This document shows, piece by piece, positions 25,082 to 34,129 of a DNA stretch of 64,000 nucleotides. Origin of the DNA: Bacillota bacterium (GTDB lineage: Bacteria; Bacillota; Clostridia; Acetivibrionales; DSM-1351); the NCBI GenBank assembly GCA_023433945.1, contig JAEYTP010000042.1:1-64000 (forward strand). Direction: 5' to 3'. Each line of letters starts with the position of its first letter. Position 1 is the first letter of the stretch. A program made the translations under genes and the position numbers. Under the pieces are notes generated by a model. It searched no databases and was not told where the DNA came from. It worked only from the letters and a program-made list of their open reading frames with translations.

Positions 25082-26650
25082 CTACTTACTTCCCAAGTTA
25101 GTTTTAACAAGGAAATCCATAAGCTTTCCAAGTGGCTGTCCGTTTAATTCCGCTATGTCACCAAAATACATATAATCCGGTGAAGAAACTGTGAATGGCT
25201 TCCATTCAGGCATTGGAGTACCGTCATTATCATTTCCGTTTGGATCTCCGGTTTTAGCAAAGTTGGTCCAATAGTTACACATGTGTCTGGCTAAATCGTA
25301 GTGTTTTCCCTTAAATGGGCGCCAGCACTTTGCGAGCGTTTCAAAGGTAAACCAAAGTTCACTTGAGTGGAAGGAACCATTATTATCACCTGGCATTTCG
25401 GGGTTAAATCTATAAAAATATGCAGGTGCTCCACCTAGCATGCTGTTATTATATAGCATTAGCACATTTCCAAGTTCAAATGAATTATAGCCTGCATTTT
25501 TAATGCATTCCTCAAAAGAAGATGTACCCTCTTTTATTATGGAGAGGTATTCATTGTATGTATCAGGAAATGCAAATTTTGCATAAGCTTCTAGCTCTTC
25601 ATAATTTTTTACTAGTGGTGAAGCAACAAACTCATTAATGGTGTTACCCGCAATCATAGGGACATTGTTCCATTTACCTGACTTCATTACCTCTACTGGT
25701 TGCAAAGGGAGGAATTCATTATCTACACATGGCCCCCAAAAAAGCTTAAAACGTATAGTGGCAAAGGATGAGTTTTTTGCTGTATCTGCAGGCTCAGGGT
25801 CTATTGCTGAAAACTCTGCTGCTTTTTCAAATAAGTATTTTGAAGGTAGTTCTCTTGCTTCTTGGATAGATGCTGCCCCAAGCCAGTCAGTAAAACGTTT
25901 GCCCAAAAGCTGTGCTTCCTCCAGTGTCCTGTAACCCTGATTAAACCCTGGGGAGAAACCACCACCGCTCTGTGGAATAGCTTTATGGAATAGCCCCGAG
26001 CTCATTGGAGAGGTGAGATGAGCCATTACACTTCCAGCTCCAGCAGATTGACCAAAGATAGTTACATTGTCAGCATCGCCACCAAAAGCAGAAATGTTTT
26101 CTTTTACCCACTTCATTCCTGCCAACTGATCTAAAAAGCCAAAATTACAATTTGGTTCGTTAGGGGCAGTACCCAGTTCTGGATGGGCAAAGAAACCAAA
26201 AACATTTAATCTGTAATTTACGCTGACAAGAATTACTCCGCGGCGCGCAATTCTTTCGCCGTCAAACTCCATTTCAGAAGGATAACCGCATTGTAAGCCG
26301 CCTCCAAAAATCCAGAACATTACAGGCAACTTTTCGTTTGCTGACTTAGCCGGAGTCCATACGTTCAGGTAAAGACAATCTTCGCTCATAGGAACTTTGT
26401 TATCTACATGCCATTCCTTGTTATATAATTGTTCTGGGTCACCTTCACCAGGCACTCCCTGCATTGCCAGTGGACCAAAAGTATCACACTTTAATATGCC
26501 CTCCCAGTCCTTAACAGGTTGAGGTGCTCTCCATCTCAATTCTCCTACCGGGGGCGCAGCAAATGGGATTCCCTTAAAGGCTGTAATTCTCGGGTCGGCA
26601 GCAGGTATGCCTTCAACCCAGCCGTTTTTGGTTTTAACTTTTCTTAGCAT
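25082..26650 (-). CDS. Carboxylesterase type B (paralogue 1)
   Basis: A 522-residue alpha/beta-hydrolase of the type B carboxylesterase family, hydrolysing carboxylic esters. The nucleophile is S202 in FGQSAGAG, the oxyanion GGG is at 116-118, EDCLYLNVWTP at 90-100 is the family signature, and the catalytic His is in SFHSSELWF. There is no signal peptide, so it acts inside the cell. It lies 65 bases downstream of the MFS gene on the same strand, so esters are probably imported and then cleaved. It is closely similar to the divergent gene at 28142, with long identical stretches at both ends. Confidence 0.92.
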   Translation of the reverse strand: MLRKVKTKNGWVEGIPAADPRITAFKGIPFAAPPVGELRWRAPQPVKDWEGILKCDTFGPLAMQGVPGEGDPEQLYNKEWHVDNKVPMSEDCLYLNVWTPAKSANEKLPVMFWIFGGGLQCGYPSEMEFDGERIARRGVILVSVNYRLNVFGFFAHPELGTAPNEPNCNFGFLDQLAGMKWVKENISAFGGDADNVTIFGQSAGAGSVMAHLTSPMSSGLFHKAIPQSGGGFSPGFNQGYRTLEEAQLLGKRFTDWLGAASIQEARELPSKYLFEKAAEFSAIDPEPADTAKNSSFATIRFKLFWGPCVDNEFLPLQPVEVMKSGKWNNVPMIAGNTINEFVASPLVKNYEELEAYAKFAFPDTYNEYLSIIKEGTSSFEECIKNAGYNSFELGNVLMLYNNSMLGGAPAYFYRFNPEMPGDNNGSFHSSELWFTFETLAKCWRPFKGKHYDLARHMCNYWTNFAKTGDPNGNDNDGTPMPEWKPFTVSSPDYMYFGDIAELNGQPLGKLMDFLVKTNLGSK

Positions 26651-26715
26651 ATAAACACTCCTTTATAATAAAATAAGTCATATATTCAACAAGATTACCG
26701 ATATGTAATTATCAA

Positions 26716-27888
26716 TTAACCGGCTTTTACTAGCCTTTTCTGATATAGATTAAAGGCAATAAAGGCTATGATAAACAGTGCGGCGGTCATATAAAAGGTA
26801 CTTGAATACCCCAATGAAGAAACTAATACTCCTCCCATTATTGGGCTGACTCCCTGACCAATATCTGCACCTATGAAAAATGTGCTGTTTGCTACACCTA
26901 CTCTGTTTGGCCTCACTCGTTTTATACATTCAGCCTGTAATGAAACCTGCCCTGCTCCCTGCCCTGCTGCCTTAAGAGCACCTGCAAAAAGAAGGGTGGC
27001 AAGGATGTTGGAATTAGCGAGAACACACAGCGATAGTGCGGTAATTATCAAGGAAATGTTTACTATCGAGCGTATTCCTTTTCTATCAGATATTTTTCCG
27101 ATTGAAATCCTCACTACAAATAGAACAATTGCACTAACTGTAAAGAACCAAGCAAATCCGTGTATTTCCCTTTCCTGACACATTGTTTTGAGAAAAGCAT
27201 TTATAATACCATTTCCAAAAGAGAAAATACCATTAACTATTGCATACATTAGAACTTCTATTGCAAAAATGCTATGTAAAATACTACTGAGACTATTGTC
27301 TGAAGGCGATCTCTCATTTGGTATATAATCATATCTGACAAGTAACAGTATACCTACAGCAAGGAAAGTTAGCACAGATATAAATATGAACATCATGTTA
27401 TATCCAAATAACCCCTGCACGGCCTCGCCTATACCTGGTCCTACAGCTTGAGCAAAAACCTGTCCAAGGCCATAGTAGCCAATTCCTTCAGCCAGACGTG
27501 TCTTTGGGAGATAACAACTGGCCAATGCTACGTTTACAGTACTACTGACACCAAAAGCGGCTCCGTGTAAAATACGAAAGGCCAGCATGAATCCGGTGTT
27601 TGGGCAAAAGGTATACCCAAGGCAGACGGTAGCTATAACCAGTGTAGCTATTACACATAAATTCTTCTTATTACTTCTGTCTGTAAGAATGCCTGCAACT
27701 GGTCTAATAAATAGTGCACTTATAGAAAAAATACCTGATATTGTTCCGGCCAAGGCCATAGATGTATCCAATCTCTTAATAGAATAATCTACAATATTAG
27801 TATAAACCATGTTAAATGCCAATGCATTCAGAAAACTTGCTGATAATAATAGTAAAAAGGGTTTAGTCCAAAGCTTAGAAGTATTGAT
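26716..27888 (-). CDS. MFS transporter with a non-canonical start codon
   Basis: A 12-helix major facilitator superfamily permease. The first canonical start (TTG 27822) would delete most of helix 1. In-frame codons continue upstream and encode the missing part, including PFLLLLSASFLNA, and the natural N terminus NTSKLWTKPF follows an ATC at 27886-27888. With that start the protein is about 390 residues, the normal MFS length. No ATG, GTG, TTG or CTG exists upstream before a stop. The motif A loop DRSNKK is present. The gene is divergent from carboxylesterase 2 and upstream of carboxylesterase 1; uptake of an ester or its product is the likely role. Confidence 0.8.
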   Translation of the reverse strand: MNTSKLWTKPFLLLLSASFLNALAFNMVYTNIVDYSIKRLDTSMALAGTISGIFSISALFIRPVAGILTDRSNKKNLCVIATLVIATVCLGYTFCPNTGFMLAFRILHGAAFGVSSTVNVALASCYLPKTRLAEGIGYYGLGQVFAQAVGPGIGEAVQGLFGYNMMFIFISVLTFLAVGILLLVRYDYIPNERSPSDNSLSSILHSIFAIEVLMYAIVNGIFSFGNGIINAFLKTMCQEREIHGFAWFFTVSAIVLFVVRISIGKISDRKGIRSIVNISLIITALSLCVLANSNILATLLFAGALKAAGQGAGQVSLQAECIKRVRPNRVGVANSTFFIGADIGQGVSPIMGGVLVSSLGYSSTFYMTAALFIIAFIAFNLYQKRLVKAG

Positions 27889-27916
27889 ATAATCACTCTC
27901 TTCCCGATGGTTTTGT

Positions 27917-27936
27917 TTTGCTAAAATTATAGCAAA
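27917..27936. promoter_or_regulatory. Palindromic operator upstream of the MFS gene
   Basis: TTTGCTAAAATTATAGCAAA, with half-sites TTTGCTA/TAGCAAA spaced by six, one mismatched pair. It lies 28 bases upstream of the proposed MFS start and matches the perfect palindrome at 28107; centres are 190 bp apart. Confidence 0.65.
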
Positions 27937-27981
27937 ATATACTTATATATTTAAATATTTTAGCACAATCGTTTCAAGGTG

Positions 27982-28077
27982 TAAATATGTGTGCTCTATT
28001 GAAAGTATGCTTTATTAACAGTGTGCTCCATTGACTATGCACTATATTGACTATGTATTTTATTGACTATGTGTAAG
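27982..28077. repeat. 16-bp tandem repeat array between divergent genes
   Basis: Five in-register 16-base units start at 27998, 28014, 28030, 28046 and 28062, the last three beginning ATTGACTATG. A weaker unit precedes them at 27982. The array lies between two matching palindromic operators. Confidence 0.75.
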
Positions 28078-28106
28078 TTGTCTTGTAATATATAATTAAT
28101 CAGACA

Positions 28107-28126
28107 TTTGCTAAATATTTAGCAAA
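28107..28126. promoter_or_regulatory. Perfect 20-bp palindrome upstream of carboxylesterase 2
   Basis: TTTGCTAAATATTTAGCAAA is fully self-complementary and ends one base before the ribosome site (28128-28134), a position where a bound repressor would block transcription. A LacI-family regulator is encoded at 32489 and is the obvious candidate ligand-sensing protein. Confidence 0.8.
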
Positions 28127-28141
28127 GGGAGGGAGATTGAT

Positions 28142-29671
28142 TTGTTAAGGAAAGTCAAAATAAGTAATGGTTGGGTTGAGGGGATTCCTGCAGCCGATCC
28201 TAGAATTACAGCATTTAAGGGCATACCTTTTGCACAACCACCAGTAGGTGATTTAAGGTGGAGAGAACCACAGCCGGTAAAGGATTGGGAAGGTGTGTTA
28301 AAGTGTAGTACGTTTGGACCCATTCCTATGCAGTCTACGCCAGGGCTGGGAGATCCTGAACAATTATACAACAAAGAGTGGCATGTGGATAGCGATATAG
28401 CTATAAGTGAGGATTGTCTTTATCTTAATGTCTGGACTCCTGCAAAAAAAGAGGATGAAAAGTTACCCGTCATGGCATGGATTTTTGGCGGTGGTATGGT
28501 GGGCGGATATACCTCTGAAATGGAGTTTGATGGTGAAAGAATTGCAAGACGGGGCGTAATACTTGTCAGTATAGGATACCGAGTAAACGGATTTGGATTT
28601 TTGGCTCATCCTGAATTGACAGCAGAAAGCAGCAGAGGTTTTAGTGGAAACTACGGACTACTGGATCAACGTGCCGGACTAGAATGGATTCAAAAGAATA
28701 TAAAAAGCTTTGGGGGCGATCCTGGGAATGTAACAGTATGTGGACAGTCTGCCGGAGGCAGAAGTACTTTATGCCACATTACCTCACCTATAAATGAAGG
28801 TTTGTTTAATAAGGCAATAATTCAAAGCGGCGGGGGGTTAATGGTAGGATATAGAGGATTCTATCCGCAACTAAAGACAGCTGAACAAAAAGGTATAGAA
28901 TTCTTTGATATGTTAGGAGTTTCTAATCTTCAAGAAGCGAGAAAACTAGATGCCGAATTCGTTTTGATAAAAGCAATGGAGTTTTATACCCCTCAGTATA
29001 GATGGGGGCCTATAGTGGATGGATACTTTATGAAAGAAGACCCGGTTGAAGCAATAGTTGCAGGCAGACAACATAACATTCCATGCATTGCATCAAGCAC
29101 AACTAATGATATGAATTTTAAGCCTAATTTTAATACCATTGACGACTTAGTTGAATATGCTAAAGAAAATTTTGGTGATAAGTCAGAAGATTACATACGT
29201 CTATTTGATAGCTGCAATGGTGATATGGACAGCATTAACCAATTGGCAAAGTATGATGCTCTGGAGATTGGTAATATTGCGCTAGCCAAGGAAATAGTCA
29301 GGCATAATCAATCAAAAATTTACCTCTCAATGTTTGGCCCAGAGATGCCTGGAGATAATGCAGGTTGCTTCCATTCAAGCGACTTGTGGTTTACCTTTGA
29401 AACCTTAGCAAAGTGTTGGAGACCATTCCAGGGAAAGCACTATGACTTAGCCCGCCAAATATGCAACTACTGGACTAACTTTGTTAAAAATGGTGATCCA
29501 AATGGAAATGATAATGATGGAACACCTATGCCAGAATGGAAGCCATTTGACCAACAAGATATAAAAATGATGTTCTTTGGTGATACTGCTCAGATGAAAA
29601 TTAGTAGTGATAAGATGCTAGACTTCTTGGCGGAGCAAGAAATTGCGGCAGCAAAGAGAGCAAATAAGTAG
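28142..29671 (+). CDS. Carboxylesterase type B (paralogue 2)
   Basis: A 509-residue type B carboxylesterase, paralogous to the protein at 25082-26650. The nucleophile is S203 in CGQSAGGR, EDCLYLNVWTP is at 90-100 and the catalytic His is in CFHSSDLWF. The middle third diverges most, which is where the acyl pocket is expected, so the two enzymes probably differ in substrate. It starts at TTG 28142 with GGGAGGG seven bases before; alignment with paralogue 1 supports this start. No signal peptide. A perfect palindrome just upstream implies tight repression. Confidence 0.92.
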   Translation: MLRKVKISNGWVEGIPAADPRITAFKGIPFAQPPVGDLRWREPQPVKDWEGVLKCSTFGPIPMQSTPGLGDPEQLYNKEWHVDSDIAISEDCLYLNVWTPAKKEDEKLPVMAWIFGGGMVGGYTSEMEFDGERIARRGVILVSIGYRVNGFGFLAHPELTAESSRGFSGNYGLLDQRAGLEWIQKNIKSFGGDPGNVTVCGQSAGGRSTLCHITSPINEGLFNKAIIQSGGGLMVGYRGFYPQLKTAEQKGIEFFDMLGVSNLQEARKLDAEFVLIKAMEFYTPQYRWGPIVDGYFMKEDPVEAIVAGRQHNIPCIASSTTNDMNFKPNFNTIDDLVEYAKENFGDKSEDYIRLFDSCNGDMDSINQLAKYDALEIGNIALAKEIVRHNQSKIYLSMFGPEMPGDNAGCFHSSDLWFTFETLAKCWRPFQGKHYDLARQICNYWTNFVKNGDPNGNDNDGTPMPEWKPFDQQDIKMMFFGDTAQMKISSDKMLDFLAEQEIAAAKRANK

Positions 29672-29684
29672 TTAGCTAATGAAA

Positions 29685-29728
29685 TGGCCTCCACAATTTA
29701 GACCCAAAAATCTAATTTGTGGAGGCCA
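29685..29728. terminator. Terminator after carboxylesterase 2
   Basis: An 18-bp stem with one mismatch (TGGCCTCCACAATTTAGA) and an 8-base loop follows the stop by 13 bases. There is no long T-run, so it may also work as a transcript stabiliser. Confidence 0.65.
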
Positions 29729-29859
29729 GTAAAATATACAAGTCTCTTTCCCATTCTACTAAAATGGTCTAGTTGCTACTTAGAAGTTGTCTACTTAAAA
29801 TAGTTTAGTTCTTGCTTACAATTTGTAAAATTAAATAACTAGTTCTCATTTGCAATCGT

Positions 29860-31020
29860 CTACTTAAATAAATAAGATAAAAACTCTCTAGCACTATATC
29901 TCCAGACCTGCCATTCGTGGTAACCGGGGGTGGTATAATAGCGATATTTAATGCCCATATCATCCAGTGTTGAAAAGGCTTTTTTGTGGCTTTTAACCAA
30001 TCCCTCTTCCTGCTCGCCAGCCGATAAAAATAATAGTTTCATTTTGCTGTTAAACTCTTCTTTGTTTGACAAGAGCGGAGTATAGTCGTCTTCACCGTTG
30101 TTTATGTATAAGTGTGCGCTAAATATACCAACAGAAGAAAAATACTCAAGGTTATTAAAAACAGTATATTGGCTTTGGAAGCCTCCCATTGATAGACCAG
30201 CCATTGAGCGGTATTCACGCTCTGCAATGGTTCTATACTTTTTGTCGATGAACGGTATGCAGTCCTTAGTTATAACCTCATCAATACAGCCTCTTGCAGA
30301 ATGGCCACCACCGTAAGGATAAAAGGAATAACCATTGTTCATAACAATAATCATTTCCTCGCATTGTCCATCGGCTATCATATTGTCGGCTATATAGTTG
30401 ATTTTGCCCTGCCATATCCATGAGGCTTCACTCTCGCCGCCACCGTGTTGTAAGTATAATACAGGATATCTCTTGCTAGTATTACTTTCGTAACTTGGAG
30501 GAGTATAAACAAAGCAGTTTCTAACACGCCCTGTAACACTGCTGTTGAAGTATTCCATACGGATGGTGCCATGTGGTACAGGCTGCAATAAATAAAAGTC
30601 TGAGTTATTGTCAGGAAGTTCAAAAAAGTTCATTACTCTTGCACAGCCATAGCCATATGGAGCAAGATCATTTGTAACACAATTACCGTCTACAAAATAT
30701 TCGTGGTAGTGAAAGCCCGCGCCTATTCCTTCAATGGTGACCGACCAGAGAGTATCATCTTGTCTGACTAGGGCATGCCTTGTGTTACCCATTGTGCCCC
30801 CAATGCCAGCAACCTCAACTGACTTTGCAACCTTGGAGAAGTAGTTAAAGGTAACATCTCCATTTTCTTGGACAATCACTCCTTGGGGTTGTACTTTATA
30901 CTCTCCACAAGGGACCCCGTTTTTATCGATTTTCATTACAAGGTTACGGTTGGTGGGGTCAAATATAAGGGGGTTGGCATTGAGCGCTTGATTTGATAAT
31001 ATTTTAGAATCAATTTTCAT
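29860..31020 (-). CDS. CE1-like esterase with N-terminal early-set domain (1)
   Basis: A 386-residue alpha/beta-hydrolase of the esterase D/CE1 type, as in feruloyl and acetyl-xylan esterases. Residues about 45-150 form an Ig/CBM48-like domain that ends in the NFFELPD segment; the catalytic domain has YLQHGGGESE near 189-198, the nucleophile S277 in GLSMGG and H368 in PGYHEW. No signal peptide is present, so it would act on imported oligosaccharides or glycosides. It is the second gene of a two-gene operon, 14 bases after its paralogue. Confidence 0.88.
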   Translation of the reverse strand: MKIDSKILSNQALNANPLIFDPTNRNLVMKIDKNGVPCGEYKVQPQGVIVQENGDVTFNYFSKVAKSVEVAGIGGTMGNTRHALVRQDDTLWSVTIEGIGAGFHYHEYFVDGNCVTNDLAPYGYGCARVMNFFELPDNNSDFYLLQPVPHGTIRMEYFNSSVTGRVRNCFVYTPPSYESNTSKRYPVLYLQHGGGESEASWIWQGKINYIADNMIADGQCEEMIIVMNNGYSFYPYGGGHSARGCIDEVITKDCIPFIDKKYRTIAEREYRSMAGLSMGGFQSQYTVFNNLEYFSSVGIFSAHLYINNGEDDYTPLLSNKEEFNSKMKLLFLSAGEQEEGLVKSHKKAFSTLDDMGIKYRYYTTPGYHEWQVWRYSAREFLSYLFK

Positions 31021-31034
31021 ATCGTGCTTCTCCT

Positions 31035-32189
31035 TTACTTTTGAAAGATGAGTGGAAGAAATGCGTGTACGCTATGTCTCCAAACGTCCCAGGTATGATG
31101 TCCCGGACAGGAAAATGAATATAGGGAGGTTGCACCCTGTTGCTGCAGCTTATCGATGATCTCCATTGGAGATTTGAAAAAAGAACCCTCCTGATCACCT
31201 GAGGATACAAAAATAACATCAAAGCAAGAGTTAATTTTTTGTGGGTCGGAAAAGAATTCACTGTAATCATATTCTGGTCGGGTAATGGGAAGTCCACCGC
31301 TGAAAATACCTATTGAAGAAAACAGGTGGTTATTTGCCATGCCTATTGTAAATGCCTGGAATGATCCCAGTGATAATCCCGCAATCGCGCGATGAGCTTT
31401 ATCAGAAATAACTCTATACTTGCTCTCTATGTATGGGATACAACTGTTTACTAGCTCTGATCCAAAGTCACCGGGGAAGAATACATATTCCTTTTCACCC
31501 TCAAAGGCATAACCGCAATTCATTACTATTATCATTTCTTTACACAAGCCTTTAGCAATTAGATTGTCAGTAATCAGATTAAGCTTTCCCTGCCATATCC
31601 ATCCCGTCTCACTCTCGCCAACACCATGCTGAATGTATAGAATAGGATATTGCTTGTTGCAAGTATCGTATTCTGGTGGGGTATATACCCAACAGCATTT
31701 AGTCCTGCCAGTAACTGAAGAGGTATAAAGCTCCATTCTGACATCTCCATGAGGAACATCGTTTAGGTAGTAGAACTCACTTTTTTCATCTGGCTTTTCA
31801 AAGAAATTAATTGGGTAAAAGCATCCATATCCCACTGCGGCACGAGGATTAATACACCTGTGGTCGTCGATGAAATATTGATAATAATGAAAGCCTGCCC
31901 CAATGCCTGATACTGTTGCTTGCCACCATCCATTGTCTATTTTGGTTAGAGGGTGTTTTTCGTTACCCATATAACCGCCTATACCTGCCACTTCTATTTT
32001 ATATGCTGTTGTAGAATAAAAAGAGAAGGTGACATCACCGTTTTCTTCAAGCTTAACGGCAGGATAAATATCACGGTAATATATGTTTGGGACGTCAGGG
32101 GTACTTGGGTTAGGCGGTGAAAAGACTGCTTCCTTGTTCAAAGGGTCAAAGAACAAAAGATGAGAATAAAGAATACTATTGTCATTCAT
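31035..32189 (-). CDS. CE1-like esterase with N-terminal early-set domain (2)
   Basis: A 384-residue paralogue of the neighbouring esterase with the same two-domain plan. The nucleophile is S273 in GLSLGS, the histidine is H365 in PGHHTW, and YIQHGVGESE forms the oxyanion loop. I start at ATG 32189, which has AGGAG upstream on the minus strand; the longer frame from 32252 adds 21 residues with no site. Having two similar intracellular esterases beside two type B carboxylesterases suggests several ester-linked groups are removed from one class of substrate. Confidence 0.88.
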   Translation of the reverse strand: MNDNSILYSHLLFFDPLNKEAVFSPPNPSTPDVPNIYYRDIYPAVKLEENGDVTFSFYSTTAYKIEVAGIGGYMGNEKHPLTKIDNGWWQATVSGIGAGFHYYQYFIDDHRCINPRAAVGYGCFYPINFFEKPDEKSEFYYLNDVPHGDVRMELYTSSVTGRTKCCWVYTPPEYDTCNKQYPILYIQHGVGESETGWIWQGKLNLITDNLIAKGLCKEMIIVMNCGYAFEGEKEYVFFPGDFGSELVNSCIPYIESKYRVISDKAHRAIAGLSLGSFQAFTIGMANNHLFSSIGIFSGGLPITRPEYDYSEFFSDPQKINSCFDVIFVSSGDQEGSFFKSPMEIIDKLQQQGATSLYSFSCPGHHTWDVWRHSVHAFLPLIFQK

Positions 32190-32488
32190 CTTTATATATC
32201 TCCTTAACAAAATATTTGTTACCATTATAATCCATCCAAAATCAACTAACAATATTTAGTAGAAAATAATGCAAAAATATTTAGTAAAAACGGTATAATT
32301 TCCAAATAAATTTAGCTATTTAGAAGAATAACTATTGTTCTAAAGCCAGTATATATTATTTTTGGATTAGGGTGACTACATATTGATTTGTTTAGCAATA
32401 AAGAGGTATAATTTTAGCATATTATGTGTTGTAGAATAAGGCGTTAGATTAATCAGAGTATGAAATTGATTATAGGGAGGGATAATTT
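32190..32488. promoter_or_regulatory. Divergent regulatory region between esterases and lacI-type gene
   Basis: This AT-rich gap contains degenerate copies of the operator half-site: AATATTTAGTA at 32251, AAATATTTAGTAAA near 32275-32288 and TTTAGCAA at 32391. They resemble the right half of the perfect palindrome at 28107, which suggests autoregulation and control of the esterase operon by the adjacent LacI-type protein. Confidence 0.5.
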
Positions 32489-33508
32489 TTGAAAAAGGGT
32501 GTTAGTATCAAGAAAATAGCACAGGAACTTAATCTCTCTCAGGGTACAGTGTCATTAGTACTCAACGATAGAGGCACCGAGATGAGAATATCTGAGGATA
32601 CTCAAAAGAGAGTGTACGATAAGGCCAAAGCTCTCGGTTATTTTAAGTCTCATAATTCTTCTAAAAAGCTTAAGCCCGTACTAAATAATGCACCTGTTAT
32701 TACCTTTTTTTGTCCTTACGTACCAGAGGGTGGACCTCTTGGCAGAGTAATGTTGGGCGTTCAAAATATGATTAGAACAGCGGGTTTTCCCCTTCAAATT
32801 ATTTTTCAACCCTTTGAGCTGGATAACTTGGAAGCATATGCATCAAGATTATCTTCAAAGTACTGTAATGGAGCTATTATTTTGAATATTTCGGAAAATG
32901 ATTTTAGTTTCCTATCTTCTCATAAAATAAATATACCGGTAGTACTTTTTAACTACTTAAGCCCTAATTTCAGCACTGTTTATATAGATAGCTATGATGT
33001 TGGAATGACAGCTGCTAAAATATTTGCTGCCAAGGGTCATAAGAGAGCTGCTTTAATCACACCAGATAAATCAAATAAACCCAGAAGTCTCTGCAAAACA
33101 GGTTTTTTGGATGGCTGCAAAAGTTTTGATATAGAGATAGAGGAAGGACATATAATTGAAGAAGAAAACAGCTTTTCAGGTGGTAAGGCTTCGGTTAAAA
33201 GGCTTATAGAAATGGGTACACTTCCTTCCGCGCTCTTTATACAGAACAGTTATATGGCTATAGGTGGAATACCATTATTAAAAGAAAAAGTAAAAATACC
33301 TGATGACATGGAAGTAATATCTTATGGGGGAAATGTACTAAATGAAGCAATTTCGCCATCTATTACTGCAATACAATATCCTATCGAAGAAATGACAGAG
33401 TCCTGCATGAGGGTGCTTTTAAAAATGATGCAGTCGGGTGATAACAATCCGATTTCACAAATTATAGAAACAAAGGTTGAATACAGAGATAGTTGCCCGA
33501 AACCTTAA
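32489..33508 (+). CDS. LacI-family transcriptional regulator
   Basis: A 339-residue repressor. Residues 5-50 form the LacI helix-turn-helix and hinge (SIKKIAQELNLSQGTVSLVL); residues about 70-335 form a periplasmic-binding-like sensor domain with the dimer core. TTG 32489 is used, with AGGGAGG at 32474-32480. It is divergent from the esterase operon and near palindromic sites at 27917 and 28107, so it most likely represses the esterase/MFS genes until a sugar-like inducer is present. A terminator separates it from the next operon. Confidence 0.9.
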   Translation: MKKGVSIKKIAQELNLSQGTVSLVLNDRGTEMRISEDTQKRVYDKAKALGYFKSHNSSKKLKPVLNNAPVITFFCPYVPEGGPLGRVMLGVQNMIRTAGFPLQIIFQPFELDNLEAYASRLSSKYCNGAIILNISENDFSFLSSHKINIPVVLFNYLSPNFSTVYIDSYDVGMTAAKIFAAKGHKRAALITPDKSNKPRSLCKTGFLDGCKSFDIEIEEGHIIEEENSFSGGKASVKRLIEMGTLPSALFIQNSYMAIGGIPLLKEKVKIPDDMEVISYGGNVLNEAISPSITAIQYPIEEMTESCMRVLLKMMQSGDNNPISQIIETKVEYRDSCPKP

Positions 33509-33550
33509 AAATATTATACATATATTAAAATTTTTATACTTGCTTTCACT

Positions 33551-33584
33551 AAATATCTATTTTCATTAAAATAGATATTTTTTT
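33551..33584 (+). terminator. Terminator after the LacI gene
   Basis: A perfect 13-bp stem AAATATCTATTTT with a 4-base loop is followed by TTTT. Confidence 0.82.
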
Positions 33585-33736
33585 ATTAATATAGTTCCTT
33601 CATTCTTTTCTTATGCCTATCTATAATAAAATTGACAATCAAAAGCCTCTAATTACTGCATGCAAAATACTGGATTTTATGTAAGTAATAACAATTATTT
33701 AAATTATAGTATGACGAAAGGAATGGGGATAAACAA

Positions 33737-34120
33737 ATGAGTATCAAACTAAAGATTTCAGCTGATGACGTTGAACCTACACATTTAGAGGGTAGAGACT
33801 TGAGATGGATTATTAATGACAAGACGGTGAATGCTCAAAAAATGAGTATTGCAATAATGCATTGCTTTCCACATGCTATTGTGAAACCACTCCATGCACA
33901 CAGAGATATAGAAGAAGTAATTTATATCATAGAAGGACAAGGGCAGGCGTGGATAGATGGATTGCTTGTTGACTTCAAAAAGGGAGATGCGGTGTTCTTC
34001 CCTGCAAACTCCATGCATCAGGTAAGAAATACCGGAGATGAAGTACTTGTTACCGCATCAATATTTTCCGCAGTTACAAATTCCGACGATTATATAATTT
34101 ATGATAAGAGCATGTTTTAG
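33737..34120 (+). CDS. Cupin-fold protein
   Basis: A 127-residue single-domain cupin. Motif 1 HAHRDIEEVIYIIEGQG (54-70, with His54, His56 and Glu60 as metal ligands) and motif 2 GDAVFFPANSMHQVRN near 88-103 are intact. Small metal cupins of this type act as sugar isomerases, lyases or sensors; the sequence alone does not choose. It opens the operon with the glycosidase-like gene nine bases downstream and the split transketolase, so a role in the same sugar route is likely. Confidence 0.8.
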   Translation: MSIKLKISADDVEPTHLEGRDLRWIINDKTVNAQKMSIAIMHCFPHAIVKPLHAHRDIEEVIYIIEGQGQAWIDGLLVDFKKGDAVFFPANSMHQVRNTGDEVLVTASIFSAVTNSDDYIIYDKSMF

Positions 34121-34129
34121 GGGGTAAAT

